NCBI GenBank assembly: GCA_904501855.1
Contig: CAJGCI010000027.1
Location: 1 to 16,268 of the forward strand
Direction: 5' to 3'
Origin: Oscillospiraceae bacterium
GTDB taxonomy: Bacteria > Bacillota > Clostridia > Oscillospirales > Oscillospiraceae
DNA: 16,268 bases
A program made the translations under genes and the position numbers. The notes under the pieces are model-generated. The model was not told the origin of the DNA and did not search any database. It saw only the letters and a program-made list of their open reading frames with translations. Shown in pieces: positions 1 through 6,865 of this stretch; position 1 is the stretch's first letter, and every line of letters begins with the position of its first letter.

Positions 1-768
1 GATGAAGGACTGGATGCACTGCTCTACTTCCTTCTGAGAGAGGTTGTCCACGCGGACAAAGGGTGCCAGATAGGTATCGAAGGAAGAGAATGCCTGTGCG
101 CCGGCCCATTCATTCTGCATGATGCCGAGGAAGTTGACCATCTGGTTGCACAGAGTGGACAGATGTCCTGCCGGGCTGGAGGTGATCTTTCCGGGAACGC
201 CGCCAAGGCCCTCCTTGATGAGCTGTTTCAGGCTCCATCCGGCGCAGTAACCGGTGAGCATGGACAGATCGTGGATGTGGATATCGCAGTTGCGGTGTGC
301 TTTTGCAATCTCTTCATCATATACTTCGCTCAGCCAGTAGTTTGCCGTGATGGCACCGGAGTTGGAGAGGATCAGACCGCCGACGGAATACGTAACGGTG
401 GAATTCTCCTTCACGCGCCAGTCCAGCTCACTCAGATAGCTGTTAACGGTATCCGCATAATCCAGATAAGAGGATTTTGCATTGCGCAGTTTCTCGCGGT
501 TTTTACGGTAGAGGATGTAGGACTTGGCCACTGTCTCATAACCGGCGCGGGACAGAACCTTTTCCACGCTGTCCTGTACATCTTCCACTGCGACTTTGTT
601 ATCCTTGATCTTATCCTGAAAATCTGCAGTTACCTTCAGGGCAATGAAATCTATGATATCCGGCGTATACTGGCTCTCCGTGGCATCAAATGCCTTCTGG
701 ATGGCCGCCGAGATCTTGCTCAGATCGAAATCTACTACTTTTCCGTCTCTTTTAACTACCTGATACAT
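1..768 (-). CDS. nrdD: Anaerobic (class III) ribonucleoside-triphosphate reductase, N-terminal part
   Basis: Glycyl-radical enzyme that reduces ribonucleoside triphosphates to deoxyribonucleotides without oxygen. The first 256 codons are visible; the gene runs off the left edge, so the catalytic cysteines and the C-terminal glycyl-radical loop are not in view. The protein starts MYQVVKRDGKVVDFDLSKI, typical of the allosteric ATP-cone domain (about residues 3-95). It continues with NYWLSEVYDEEIAKAHRNCD and IHIHDLSMLTGYCAGWSL (near residues 170-205), a hallmark of the NrdD core. The ATG at 766-768 follows a strong GGAGGAAG ribosome binding site. The activase gene nrdG lies 21 bp upstream on the same strand, so the two are almost certainly cotranscribed. 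Regulation by NrdR is expected from the boxes at 1569-1616. Identity is very secure; only the length is unknown. Confidence 0.96.
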   Translation of the reverse strand, partial: MYQVVKRDGKVVDFDLSKISAAIQKAFDATESQYTPDIIDFIALKVTADFQDKIKDNKVAVEDVQDSVEKVLSRAGYETVAKSYILYRKNREKLRNAKSSYLDYADTVNSYLSELDWRVKENSTVTYSVGGLILSNSGAITANYWLSEVYDEEIAKAHRNCDIHIHDLSMLTGYCAGWSLKQLIKEGLGGVPGKITSSPAGHLSTLCNQMVNFLGIMQNEWAGAQAFSSFDTYLAPFVRVDNLSQKEVEQCIQSFI

Positions 769-789
769 TTCTTACTTCCTCCAAAACAA

Positions 790-1485
790 TTAAACTCCTC
801 GAAGCTGTACGTTGGGAACAAACTCTTTCGCACAGTCGCGCAATGTATTCATTTCTTCTGCAGAAAACGATGCCAGACCCTGGGGGGCCAGTACATTTCC
901 GGAATCCACATACTGCTGCAGATAATATTCCCGGGCTCCCTTGATCCACTGAGCCGCTTTCCGGATGCTCTCTTCCGTATGGATCCCTTTCACGACCGTC
1001 GTGCGGAACTCATACTCGATACCGCATTCCATCAGGAATTCCTTGGATTCAGTGATGGGACCCAGATCCAGCCCGGGTACACCTGCAGTTTCCCCGTACC
1101 GCGCCGGATCATTTTTGATGTCCATGGCGATGCGGTCCGCCAGTTTTTCCTCCACAACCCTGCGCAGCCGCTCCGGAAAGGACCCGTTGCTGTCCAGTTT
1201 GATGGAGAATCCCAGTTCCCGGATCTTTCGCAGAAGTTCCAGCGTTCCATCATAGAGGAGCGGTTCTCCCCCGGTGATGGCCACACCGTCCAGAACGCCC
1301 TGACGGGTCTTCAGAAAGCGAAGGACCTCTTCCTCTGTCATATCCTCCGGCAGCTCCTCCGGAAGCACCAGTCCTGCGTTGTGGCAGAAAGGGCACCGGA
1401 AGTTGCACCCGCCAGTAAAGATCGTACATGCGACCTTCCCCGGATAGTCCAATAGTGTTAACTTTTGCAGCCCGGATATTCTCAT
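790..1485 (-). CDS. nrdG: Anaerobic ribonucleoside-triphosphate reductase activating protein (radical SAM)
   Basis: Radical-SAM activase that uses a [4Fe-4S] cluster and S-adenosylmethionine to install the glycyl radical on NrdD. The 231-residue protein has the cluster motif CNFRCPFC (C27, C31, C34) and the SAM-binding TGGEP at 71-75. The N-terminus MRISGLQKLTLLDYPGKVAC and the length fit the longer NrdG2-type activases found in anaerobes, not the short E. coli type. The ATG at 1483-1485 has an AGGAAA sequence about 8 nt upstream. It lies upstream of nrdD with a 21-bp gap, whereas nrdD-nrdG is the more familiar order. A pyruvate-formate-lyase activase is the obvious alternative, but the adjacent nrdD makes that unlikely. 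Confidence 0.94.
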   Translation of the reverse strand: MRISGLQKLTLLDYPGKVACTIFTGGCNFRCPFCHNAGLVLPEELPEDMTEEEVLRFLKTRQGVLDGVAITGGEPLLYDGTLELLRKIRELGFSIKLDSNGSFPERLRRVVEEKLADRIAMDIKNDPARYGETAGVPGLDLGPITESKEFLMECGIEYEFRTTVVKGIHTEESIRKAAQWIKGAREYYLQQYVDSGNVLAPQGLASFSAEEMNTLRDCAKEFVPNVQLRGV

Positions 1486-1509
1486 TCGTTTTTCCTACAG
1501 ACAAATTTC

Positions 1510-1525
1510 GGCGGATTTTTCCGCC
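1510..1525 (-). other. Stem-loop in the nrdG leader
   Basis: Perfect 6-bp inverted repeat, GGCGGA and TCCGCC around a four-base loop. It lies 7 bp downstream of the predicted -10 element, so the predicted transcript would begin at or next to the base of this hairpin. There is no U-tract after it, so it is not a terminator. A role in mRNA stability is inference. Confidence 0.6.
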
Positions 1526-1531
1526 TTCTAC

Positions 1532-1560
1532 AATATAGACTTCCTTTCTTCTGAAGTCAA
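1532..1560 (-). promoter_or_regulatory. Sigma-A type promoter for nrdG-nrdD
   Basis: On the minus strand, a -35 hexamer TTGACT (1555-1560) is followed after exactly 17 bp by TATATT (1532-1537). The predicted start near 1525-1526 gives a leader of about 40 nt to the nrdG ATG. The NrdR-like boxes lie 9-56 bp upstream of the -35. Confidence 0.8.
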
Positions 1561-1568
1561 GCAACAAA

Positions 1569-1584
1569 GCACTATATATTGATT
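1569..1584 (-). promoter_or_regulatory. NrdR box 1 (nrdG-proximal)
   Basis: The plus-strand 16-mer GCACTATATATTGATT matches my recollection of the NrdR-box consensus ACACTATATATAGTGT at 12 of 16 positions, including the CACTATATAT core. NrdR is the zinc-finger/ATP-cone repressor of ribonucleotide reductase genes and normally binds paired boxes. This one sits 9 bp upstream of the nrdG -35. Confidence 0.75.
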
Positions 1585-1600
1585 AAAATTTCGTAACAGA

Positions 1601-1616
1601 ACACAAGATATAGTGA
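1601..1616 (-). promoter_or_regulatory. NrdR box 2 (nrdG-distal)
   Basis: The plus-strand 16-mer ACACAAGATATAGTGA matches the same consensus at 13 of 16 positions. It begins 32 bp from box 1, leaving a 16-bp gap, or about three helical turns. Paired boxes spaced like this are characteristic of NrdR operators, so the pair is much stronger evidence than either site alone. Confidence 0.75.
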
Positions 1617-1636
1617 CAGAGGCCCTTTTTGGCCTG

Positions 1637-1684
1637 AAAAAACGCCCTCCTTTTCGGCTTTTTGCTCAAAAAGAAAGGACGTTT
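1637..1684 (-). terminator. Intrinsic terminator of the flavoprotein operon
   Basis: Downstream of the FAD-protein stop codon on the minus strand, AAACGTCCTTT pairs (with G-U pairs) with AGGAGGGCGTTT. A nested TTTTT/AAAAA pairing lies inside, and a run of six T follows. It separates the flavoprotein pair from the nrd promoter region. Confidence 0.8.
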
Positions 1685-1703
1685 CATTACAAGATGTTAT
1701 GTT

Positions 1704-3287
1704 TTAAAGATTCTGAAGATTTTCGATTAGCGATTCGGCGCACCGCATCCCGTCTACAGCGGCGGAACTGATGCCTCCGGCATAGCCGGCTCCCTCCCCG
1801 CAGGGGTACAATCCCCGCAGGCCCAGACTCATCCGGTCTTCCCCCCGAAGAATCCGAACCGGGGAGGAGGATCTCGTCTCGGGAGCAGTCAGCACCGCAT
1901 CCGGATTATCGAATCCTCTCATTTTGTGTCCCAGTTCCGGAATGGCCTTTTCCAGTACCGAGGTGATACGCTCCGGCAGAACTTCGTGCAGGTCGGTCCA
2001 GCAGACGCCCGGCCGGTATGTCGGAAGAACGTTTCCCGGACCTGCGCTGGGCGTTCTCTTCAGAAAATCTCCTACAGTCTGTGCCGGGGCATGATAGTTT
2101 TCGCCTCCCGCTCGGAAGGCCGTCTGTTCGATCTCCCGCTGCCAGTACATACCTCCCAGAACGGAACTGTCGGGAAAATCTTCCGGCCGAAGTGTTACCA
2201 GCAGTGCCGCGTTGGCGTTCTCTCCGCTTCGCCCGGAATAACTCATCCCGTTCGTAACGACGCCTCTCTCCTCCGAAGCTGCTGCCACTACGTACCCGCC
2301 GGGACACATGCAGAAGGTATAGGCACTGGTGCCGTCCGGCAGGTGGACGTTCAGGGAATAGTCCGCCGCCGGCAGTCTGACGTCCTGAGGTCCGTACTGT
2401 GCCTCATTTATGTCCTTTTGAAGGTGCTCGATCCGTACACCCATGGAAAAAGCCTTGGGCTCCATGGGGATCCCTCTGCCGTGCAGTGTTTCGAACATAT
2501 CCCTTGACGAATGTCCGATGGCAAGGATCACATGCCGGCAGGAAAGGACCTCTTCCCGGTCTCCCTGCCGGATGCGCACGCCGGACACTTCCCCGTTTTC
2601 CGTAATGAGATCCGTCATCTTTGTCTGAAATCGGACCTCTCCTCCTCGGTCGAGGATCTCCTTGCGCAATTCCGTTACCACACGGATCAGCACATCCGTC
2701 CCGATATGGGGTTTTGCATCATAGCGGATGCTTTCCTGTGCCCCGTGCTTCACCATCTCATCCAGCACAAACTCGAGCCGCGGATCATGGATCCCGGTAT
2801 TGAGCTTTCCGTCGGAAAAAGTCCCGGCGCCGCCTTCTCCGAATTGCACATTGCAGCTGGGATCCAGCGCACCGCCGTTGAGGAATTCTTCTCTTTTTCG
2901 TGCACGGGTCTCGGCGTCCGACCCCTGTTCGATGATGATGGGTTTCAGCCCCGCCCGGGAAAGCACCAGGGCGGAAAAGATCCCCGCCGGTCCGAACCCA
3001 ATGATGACCGGCCGGTTTTCACAGACAACGGAAGGAATGACGTATTCCTTTTTTTCATAGTGCTGTGCCTTGTTCTTCCGTATCAGATCCTCTTCCCCGC
3101 GGCTCAGCGATACTGCCGCAGAGCAGATATAATGAAGATCTTTCTTTCGCCGGGCATCCAGAGACCGCCGGATCAGTTCTGCCGAAAGGATCTCTCCTTC
3201 CCGGATTCCCAGCCTCCGGGCAGCTCTCTGCGCCAGACGCTCCGGCGGATCGTTCAGCTCCATTCGGATATTTCTTACAAGGATCAT
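1704..3287 (-). CDS. FAD-dependent protein, COG2509 type (FAD-dependent dehydrogenase-like)
   Basis: 527-residue predicted flavoprotein of a widespread, poorly characterised bacterial family; substrate and reaction are unknown. An N-terminal domain of about 90 residues (starting MILVRNIRMELNDPPERLAQ) precedes a Rossmann dinucleotide-binding motif IIGFGPAG (about residues 95-102). Family-typical segments follow: NVQFGEGGAGTFSDGKLNT and, near the C-terminus, LYPCGEGAGYAGGISSAAVD, which would contact FAD. I chose the ATG at 3285-3287, not the one 42 bp upstream. Its ATGA overlaps the stop of the preceding gene, GGGAGA lies about 8 nt before it, and homologues start this way. The four-base overlap implies translational coupling to the BaiN/YhiN-like gene. 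Confidence 0.9.
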   Translation of the reverse strand: MILVRNIRMELNDPPERLAQRAARRLGIREGEILSAELIRRSLDARRKKDLHYICSAAVSLSRGEEDLIRKNKAQHYEKKEYVIPSVVCENRPVIIGFGPAGIFSALVLSRAGLKPIIIEQGSDAETRARKREEFLNGGALDPSCNVQFGEGGAGTFSDGKLNTGIHDPRLEFVLDEMVKHGAQESIRYDAKPHIGTDVLIRVVTELRKEILDRGGEVRFQTKMTDLITENGEVSGVRIRQGDREEVLSCRHVILAIGHSSRDMFETLHGRGIPMEPKAFSMGVRIEHLQKDINEAQYGPQDVRLPAADYSLNVHLPDGTSAYTFCMCPGGYVVAAASEERGVVTNGMSYSGRSGENANAALLVTLRPEDFPDSSVLGGMYWQREIEQTAFRAGGENYHAPAQTVGDFLKRTPSAGPGNVLPTYRPGVCWTDLHEVLPERITSVLEKAIPELGHKMRGFDNPDAVLTAPETRSSSPVRILRGEDRMSLGLRGLYPCGEGAGYAGGISSAAVDGMRCAESLIENLQNL

Positions 3288-4495
3288 GTCAGAAGTCTCC
3301 CGGCAAGCCGCCCGCTGGACCATGCCCACTGGAGGTTGAAGCCTCCGCAGTCGCCATCGATATCCAGCACTTCGCCACAGGCATACAGTCCGGGAACTAA
3401 CCGGCTCTGCATGGTGGCAGGATCAAATTCGGACGTGCGGATCCCGCCAGCGGTGACCTGTGCCTGCTCAAAGCCTTCCGTTCCTTTAACTGCAAGACGG
3501 AATCCCTTCATGGCACGGGCAACCAGTAACAGTTCTTCTTCCGACAGTTCCCGAAGCATGATGGATCCATCGATCCCGGCATATTTCACCAGCATCTTGC
3601 CGAGCCGGTTATGTACCATACCCACCAGAAGCTCACCTGCCGTTTTTTCCGGCAGCGATTCACACCGCCTTTTCAGCAGCTCCACGATCTCTTCTTCGGA
3701 ATGATCCTCCATGAAATCCATCGTGAGATCGATCTTTCCTTCCGGCACAACGGATACGCAGCGGGACAGATCGAAGACTGCGGGACCGGAAACGCCCTTT
3801 TCCGTAAACAGGATCTCTCCCCGGCCGGAGCCGTCCGTATCACCGGACAAAGTCAGTTTCGCCTGGGCTTTGACCCCTTTCATCGCCCGCGGATAACGGT
3901 TATCCCGGGTCGTGAGCTGTACCAGCGAGGGAAACAGCTTCGTTCTCGTATGTCCAAGAGACTGTAGGATCCGGTATCCGTCCTGCACGCCGCCCAGTTT
4001 TGCTCCTGCACAGCCTCCGCAGGCAACGATCACCTTCTCCGCCCGGAGAGTCTCCTCTTCCAGACGGATCTGAAACCCGTTTCCGTTGCGGCGCACTTCC
4101 GCCACCGGACTGGATGTGCGGATCTCCGCGCCTGCTCCTTCCAGTGCAAACCGGAGAACATCCACCACGGAATTGGCGGAATTGGAAAGCGGATAGACCC
4201 TGCCTCCCTCTTCGGCCTTTGTGATCAGTCCCATCCCGGAGAACAGCCGCAGGGTTTCCTCTACGGAGCACTGTTCCATAGCAGGAAGGACAAACGCAGG
4301 ATCCTCCCCGTGATAATTGTCTGCCGAGGCATGAAGATTGGTAAGGTTGCATCTCCCGTTCCCGGTGCTGAGCAGCTTCCTGCCCACTCGCTGCTGCCGT
4401 TCCAGAAGGATCACATGCTGATCCTTTTCTCCAGCGGCGGTGATGGCTGCCATCATACCGGCGGCTCCGCCGCCTATTACTGCTACTGTCCTCAT
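3284..4495 (-). CDS. BaiN/YhiN (HI0933) family NAD(P)/FAD-dependent oxidoreductase
   Basis: 403-residue flavoprotein. It opens with the FAD-binding motif VIGGGAAG (residues 6-13), then the family-specific STGNGRCNLTN (43-53). The C-terminal YACGEVLDIDGDCGGFNLQW is the usual second FAD contact. The family includes BaiN, proposed to reduce bile-acid intermediates in Clostridium scindens, and E. coli YhiN of unknown function. Nothing here indicates bile-acid metabolism (no other bai genes), so only the family is called. The gene has its own promoter at 4534-4562 and its TGA overlaps the start of the COG2509-type gene by ATGA, so the two flavoproteins are made together. Confidence 0.92.
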   Translation of the reverse strand: MRTVAVIGGGAAGMMAAITAAGEKDQHVILLERQQRVGRKLLSTGNGRCNLTNLHASADNYHGEDPAFVLPAMEQCSVEETLRLFSGMGLITKAEEGGRVYPLSNSANSVVDVLRFALEGAGAEIRTSSPVAEVRRNGNGFQIRLEEETLRAEKVIVACGGCAGAKLGGVQDGYRILQSLGHTRTKLFPSLVQLTTRDNRYPRAMKGVKAQAKLTLSGDTDGSGRGEILFTEKGVSGPAVFDLSRCVSVVPEGKIDLTMDFMEDHSEEEIVELLKRRCESLPEKTAGELLVGMVHNRLGKMLVKYAGIDGSIMLRELSEEELLLVARAMKGFRLAVKGTEGFEQAQVTAGGIRTSEFDPATMQSRLVPGLYACGEVLDIDGDCGGFNLQWAWSSGRLAGRLLT

Positions 4496-4533
4496 AGAAA
4501 AGTGTTCCTATCTGTTTGGTATTATGATTCTTT

Positions 4534-4562
4534 ATTATATACAGGGTGCGCAGGCGATGCAA
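4534..4562 (-). promoter_or_regulatory. Sigma-A type promoter for the flavoprotein operon
   Basis: TTGCAT (4557-4562), a 17-bp spacer and a perfect TATAAT (4534-4539) on the minus strand, about 40 bp before the BaiN/YhiN-like start codon. It lies downstream of the carD terminator, so this operon is independent of carD. Confidence 0.8.
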
Positions 4563-4602
4563 CGAGCACCGCTGTTTCCTGTATGTTGTCCCCGTTCGGG
4601 GC

Positions 4603-4652
4603 AAAAAAATCACACGTCTTCTCTGGACGTTCGTGGTCCGAGAAGACATGTG
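4603..4652 (-). terminator. Intrinsic terminator of the CarD-family gene
   Basis: A long stem (4611-4628 with 4636-4652), with one mismatch and one bulged base around a 7-nt loop. On the minus strand it is followed by a run of seven T (complement of 4603-4609). It lies about 20 bp after the carD stop codon. A small GC-rich hairpin (CCCC/GGGG) at 4590-4601 follows the T-run. Confidence 0.88.
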
Positions 4653-4672
4653 TTTTCCAATCTGGTTTACGT

Positions 4673-5158
4673 TTACGCTTCTTTCAGTTTTTGAATGACG
4701 GTCTCTTCCATTTCCCCGTACGGGACATCCATCGCTACCGCCAGCTCACTGCTGAGGATCTCTTTTGCCCGGCGCATCACCATATCGATGCGGTTGGAAC
4801 GATTGGTCCTCTCCTGAGAGAAGATTCCTTTCAGAAGTGCTGCAAGCGCTTCGCAGGTGTGTTCCTGGAACAGTTCTTTATAAAATGCATCCACATGAGT
4901 AAAGCGGATGTCCTGACAGATTGCGGGTTTGATGTCTCCCAGAGAATCCAGAAATGCTTCTGCGGTATCCTTTGAGATCACCGGACGCATAAAAACCTTG
5001 GTATCCACCGGGGCATAGAAGGTTCCCGTTCCCACATACGGAGACAGCGTATAATAGATTCGATCCTTATCCGAACCGCGCATAGACAGCGGGCCGATTG
5101 CATCAACCGTGCATACACCGTTTTCTCCATATATGACATGTTGTCCTATCTCATACAT
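4673..5158 (-). CDS. CarD/CdnL family transcriptional regulator
   Basis: 161-residue protein of the CarD family, which binds the RNA polymerase beta subunit and stabilises open complexes at promoters such as those for rRNA. The N-terminal Tudor-like RNA-polymerase-interaction domain is recognisable in MYEIGQHVIYGENGVCTVDA, followed by a strand-rich part with YYTLSPYVGTGTFYAPVD. The remainder is a helical C-terminal domain (about residues 70-161). I chose the ATG at 5156-5158 because a GGAG lies 6 nt before it and family members begin here; a start 21 bp upstream is possible. The gene stands alone, with its own promoter and terminator. Which promoters it controls cannot be read from this sequence. 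Confidence 0.88.
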   Translation of the reverse strand: MYEIGQHVIYGENGVCTVDAIGPLSMRGSDKDRIYYTLSPYVGTGTFYAPVDTKVFMRPVISKDTAEAFLDSLGDIKPAICQDIRFTHVDAFYKELFQEHTCEALAALLKGIFSQERTNRSNRIDMVMRRAKEILSSELAVAMDVPYGEMEETVIQKLKEA

Positions 5159-5195
5159 AAATCTCTCCATTTTCCGCAAATCATACTACGATATT

Positions 5196-5224
5196 ATTTT
5201 AACTCATAAATCGCGAATTTTCAA
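5196..5224 (-). promoter_or_regulatory. Sigma-A type promoter for the CarD-family gene
   Basis: TTGAAA (5219-5224), 17-bp spacer, TAAAAT (5196-5201) on the minus strand, about 38 bp before the start codon. It is divergent from the hemZ promoter about 92 bp away. The rest of the 216-bp carD-hemZ gap shows nothing I recognise beyond these promoters. Confidence 0.75.
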
Positions 5225-5315
5225 ATCCAAATTAGGTCCTTTTCGCCCCTTCACAGGGTAATTTGCCCTTATTTTTCAGGATTATTTCGGAAAAAGAGCA
5301 AACCGGTCCGCGTTG

Positions 5316-5324
5316 TGGTATAAT
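5316..5324 (+). promoter_or_regulatory. Extended -10 promoter for hemZ
   Basis: TGGTATAAT is a perfect extended -10 element (TGn plus TATAAT), and no good -35 is seen 16-18 bp upstream, as is usual for this promoter class. The predicted start is near 5331, giving a leader of about 44 nt. That leader contains a short hairpin (GAATAG 5336-5341 with CTATTC 5348-5353). Confidence 0.72.
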
Positions 5325-5364
5325 TCACTCTATCAGAATAGTTTTGCCTATTCCGGCGAAGCAA

Positions 5365-5377
5365 AGGAGCCAATGTG
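5365..5377 (+). promoter_or_regulatory. Ribosome binding site and GTG start of hemZ
   Basis: AGGAG (5365-5369) sits 5 nt before GTG at 5375. An ATG at 5373-5375 overlaps it but is followed at once by TGA, so GTG is the only usable start here. Confidence 0.75.
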
Positions 5378-6865
5378 AAATTATTTCTCAACGGAGTTCA
5401 ACATAAATATGCGGTAGAGCAGATGCTGTTTACCCTCTATCCCGGAGAGCGTCCGGAATACGTCGATGCTCCGACAAAAAAAGAGGACTGCATCCGGTTT
5501 TCTCAGTCAAAGGGCGCCCGCTTTACCACGGTGACCTGCCGTGTGCGGGTAAGAGGAAAGGAAGGCTATGGCCGCGCCGGCATCTCCAACGATCAGATGA
5601 CCGACGCTGTCATGGAAGACCGTCATCTTCAGCGCATGGTCAAGATGGCTTTTTACCGGGCGGCCCTTCGGGCAGGGCACGAAAAACCGGTCTGGGGAGC
5701 ACTCACCGGTGTTCGTCCCGGAAAACTGATGATGGAACTGCTGCATGCATCCGGTGATCCCCGGAAAGCGCAGCTGGAGTTTCAGGAGATTTATGATGTC
5801 TCCCCGGAACGGGCCCGGCTCTGTCTGGATACGTCCCGGTACACGGAACAGGTCTCCGGCCTGCTGACGGAGCAGGATATCTGTCTGTATGTGGGAATTC
5901 CCTTTTGCCCAACCCGCTGTGATTACTGCAGCTTTGTCAGCCAGTCCGTGGAAAAGAGCATGGAACTGATCCCGCCGTTTCTGGAGGCGCTGGACAAGGA
6001 GATTGCTGCCACCGCGGAGGCGGTACGCTCTCTGGGGCTTCGCGTCATCTCCGTTTATTTCGGCGGCGGTACGCCGACAACACTTTCCGCCCGGCAGCTG
6101 GATACACTGATTCGAACACTGGAGCAGCAGTTTGATCTGTCACAGCTCCGGGAATTCACCGTAGAGGCCGGCCGGCCGGATACCATCACAGAGGAGAAGC
6201 TGGCTGTGCTGAAAGCGCATAAGGTCTCCCGTATCAGCGTCAATCCTCAGACCATGTCGGATGCGGTGCTGGAGGAGATCGGCCGGAAACATACGGCGGC
6301 GGATGTTCTGTCCGCGCTTTCTCTCGTACGCAGGGCCGGAGGATTCTCCATCAACATGGATCTCATCGCCGGTCTCACTGGAGACTCTGCCACAGGCTTT
6401 CAGTCGACGCTGGATACCGTTCTGGAATTGAGACCGGAAAACATCACGGTCCATACCCTCTCCCGGAAGAAGGGTTCCCGCGTTACAAAGGAACAGAAAA
6501 AGATCCCAGGTCCGGAAGAGGTATCTGTCATGCTGGACTATGCCATGGCGAAACTGAGAGAGCGTGATTACCTCCCCTATTATCTGTACCGACAGAAGAA
6601 CATGTCAGGCGGATTTGAAAATGTCGGATGGACGCTGGAAGGGTATGAGAACCTGTATAACATCTGTATTATGGAGGAACTGTGCAGTATCGTCGCCATG
6701 GGCGGCGGCGGTTCCACCAAACTGGTGTGTCCGGGTAATGGAAAAAACATTCGTCTGATGGCGCCGAAGTATTCCTACGAATACATCAGTCATATCGATA
6801 AAGTATGTACCGACAAGGAGAAGATAAAGGAGTTTTATTATGTCTTACCAACTGGAAGAGATTAA
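5375..6865 (+). CDS. hemZ: HemZ, oxygen-independent coproporphyrinogen III oxidase-like radical SAM protein
   Basis: 496-residue radical-SAM protein of the HemZ group, related to HemN/HemW. It is annotated as an anaerobic coproporphyrinogen III dehydrogenase in tetrapyrrole synthesis. An N-terminal region of about 170 residues specific to HemZ (including VWGALTGVRPGKLMMELL near 106-123) precedes the radical-SAM core. That core has the cluster motif CPTRCDYC (C178, C182, C185) followed by SF as in the HemN superfamily, then YFGGGTPT (228-235) for SAM binding. The start is GTG, set by the AGGAG 5 nt upstream. It is first in an apparent operon: its 3' end overlaps the kinase-like gene by 26 bp. 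HemN-like proteins can instead be haem chaperones (HemW), so the catalytic role is inferred from family, not shown. Confidence 0.92.
   Translation: MKLFLNGVQHKYAVEQMLFTLYPGERPEYVDAPTKKEDCIRFSQSKGARFTTVTCRVRVRGKEGYGRAGISNDQMTDAVMEDRHLQRMVKMAFYRAALRAGHEKPVWGALTGVRPGKLMMELLHASGDPRKAQLEFQEIYDVSPERARLCLDTSRYTEQVSGLLTEQDICLYVGIPFCPTRCDYCSFVSQSVEKSMELIPPFLEALDKEIAATAEAVRSLGLRVISVYFGGGTPTTLSARQLDTLIRTLEQQFDLSQLREFTVEAGRPDTITEEKLAVLKAHKVSRISVNPQTMSDAVLEEIGRKHTAADVLSALSLVRRAGGFSINMDLIAGLTGDSATGFQSTLDTVLELRPENITVHTLSRKKGSRVTKEQKKIPGPEEVSVMLDYAMAKLRERDYLPYYLYRQKNMSGGFENVGWTLEGYENLYNICIMEELCSIVAMGGGGSTKLVCPGNGKNIRLMAPKYSYEYISHIDKVCTDKEKIKEFYYVLPTGRD

Noticed and set aside
163..1455. Plus-strand open frame of 430 codons opposite nrdD and nrdG
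   Set aside because: It lies fully antisense to two well-recognised genes; the product resembles no family and is rich in Cys, Phe and His, as expected of a mirror frame.
2511..3704. Plus-strand open frame of 397 codons opposite the flavoprotein genes
   Set aside because: Antisense shadow of two conserved FAD proteins, with no domain and no convincing ribosome binding site.
3284..4495. Bile-acid (bai) pathway role for the BaiN-like gene
   Set aside because: BaiN-family proteins occur in many bacteria that do not handle bile acids, and no other bai gene is in the window.
5251..5275. Small hairpin AGGG/CCCT followed by T-rich sequence in the carD-hemZ gap
   Set aside because: The stem is only 4 bp and no plus-strand gene precedes it, so a terminator is not supported.
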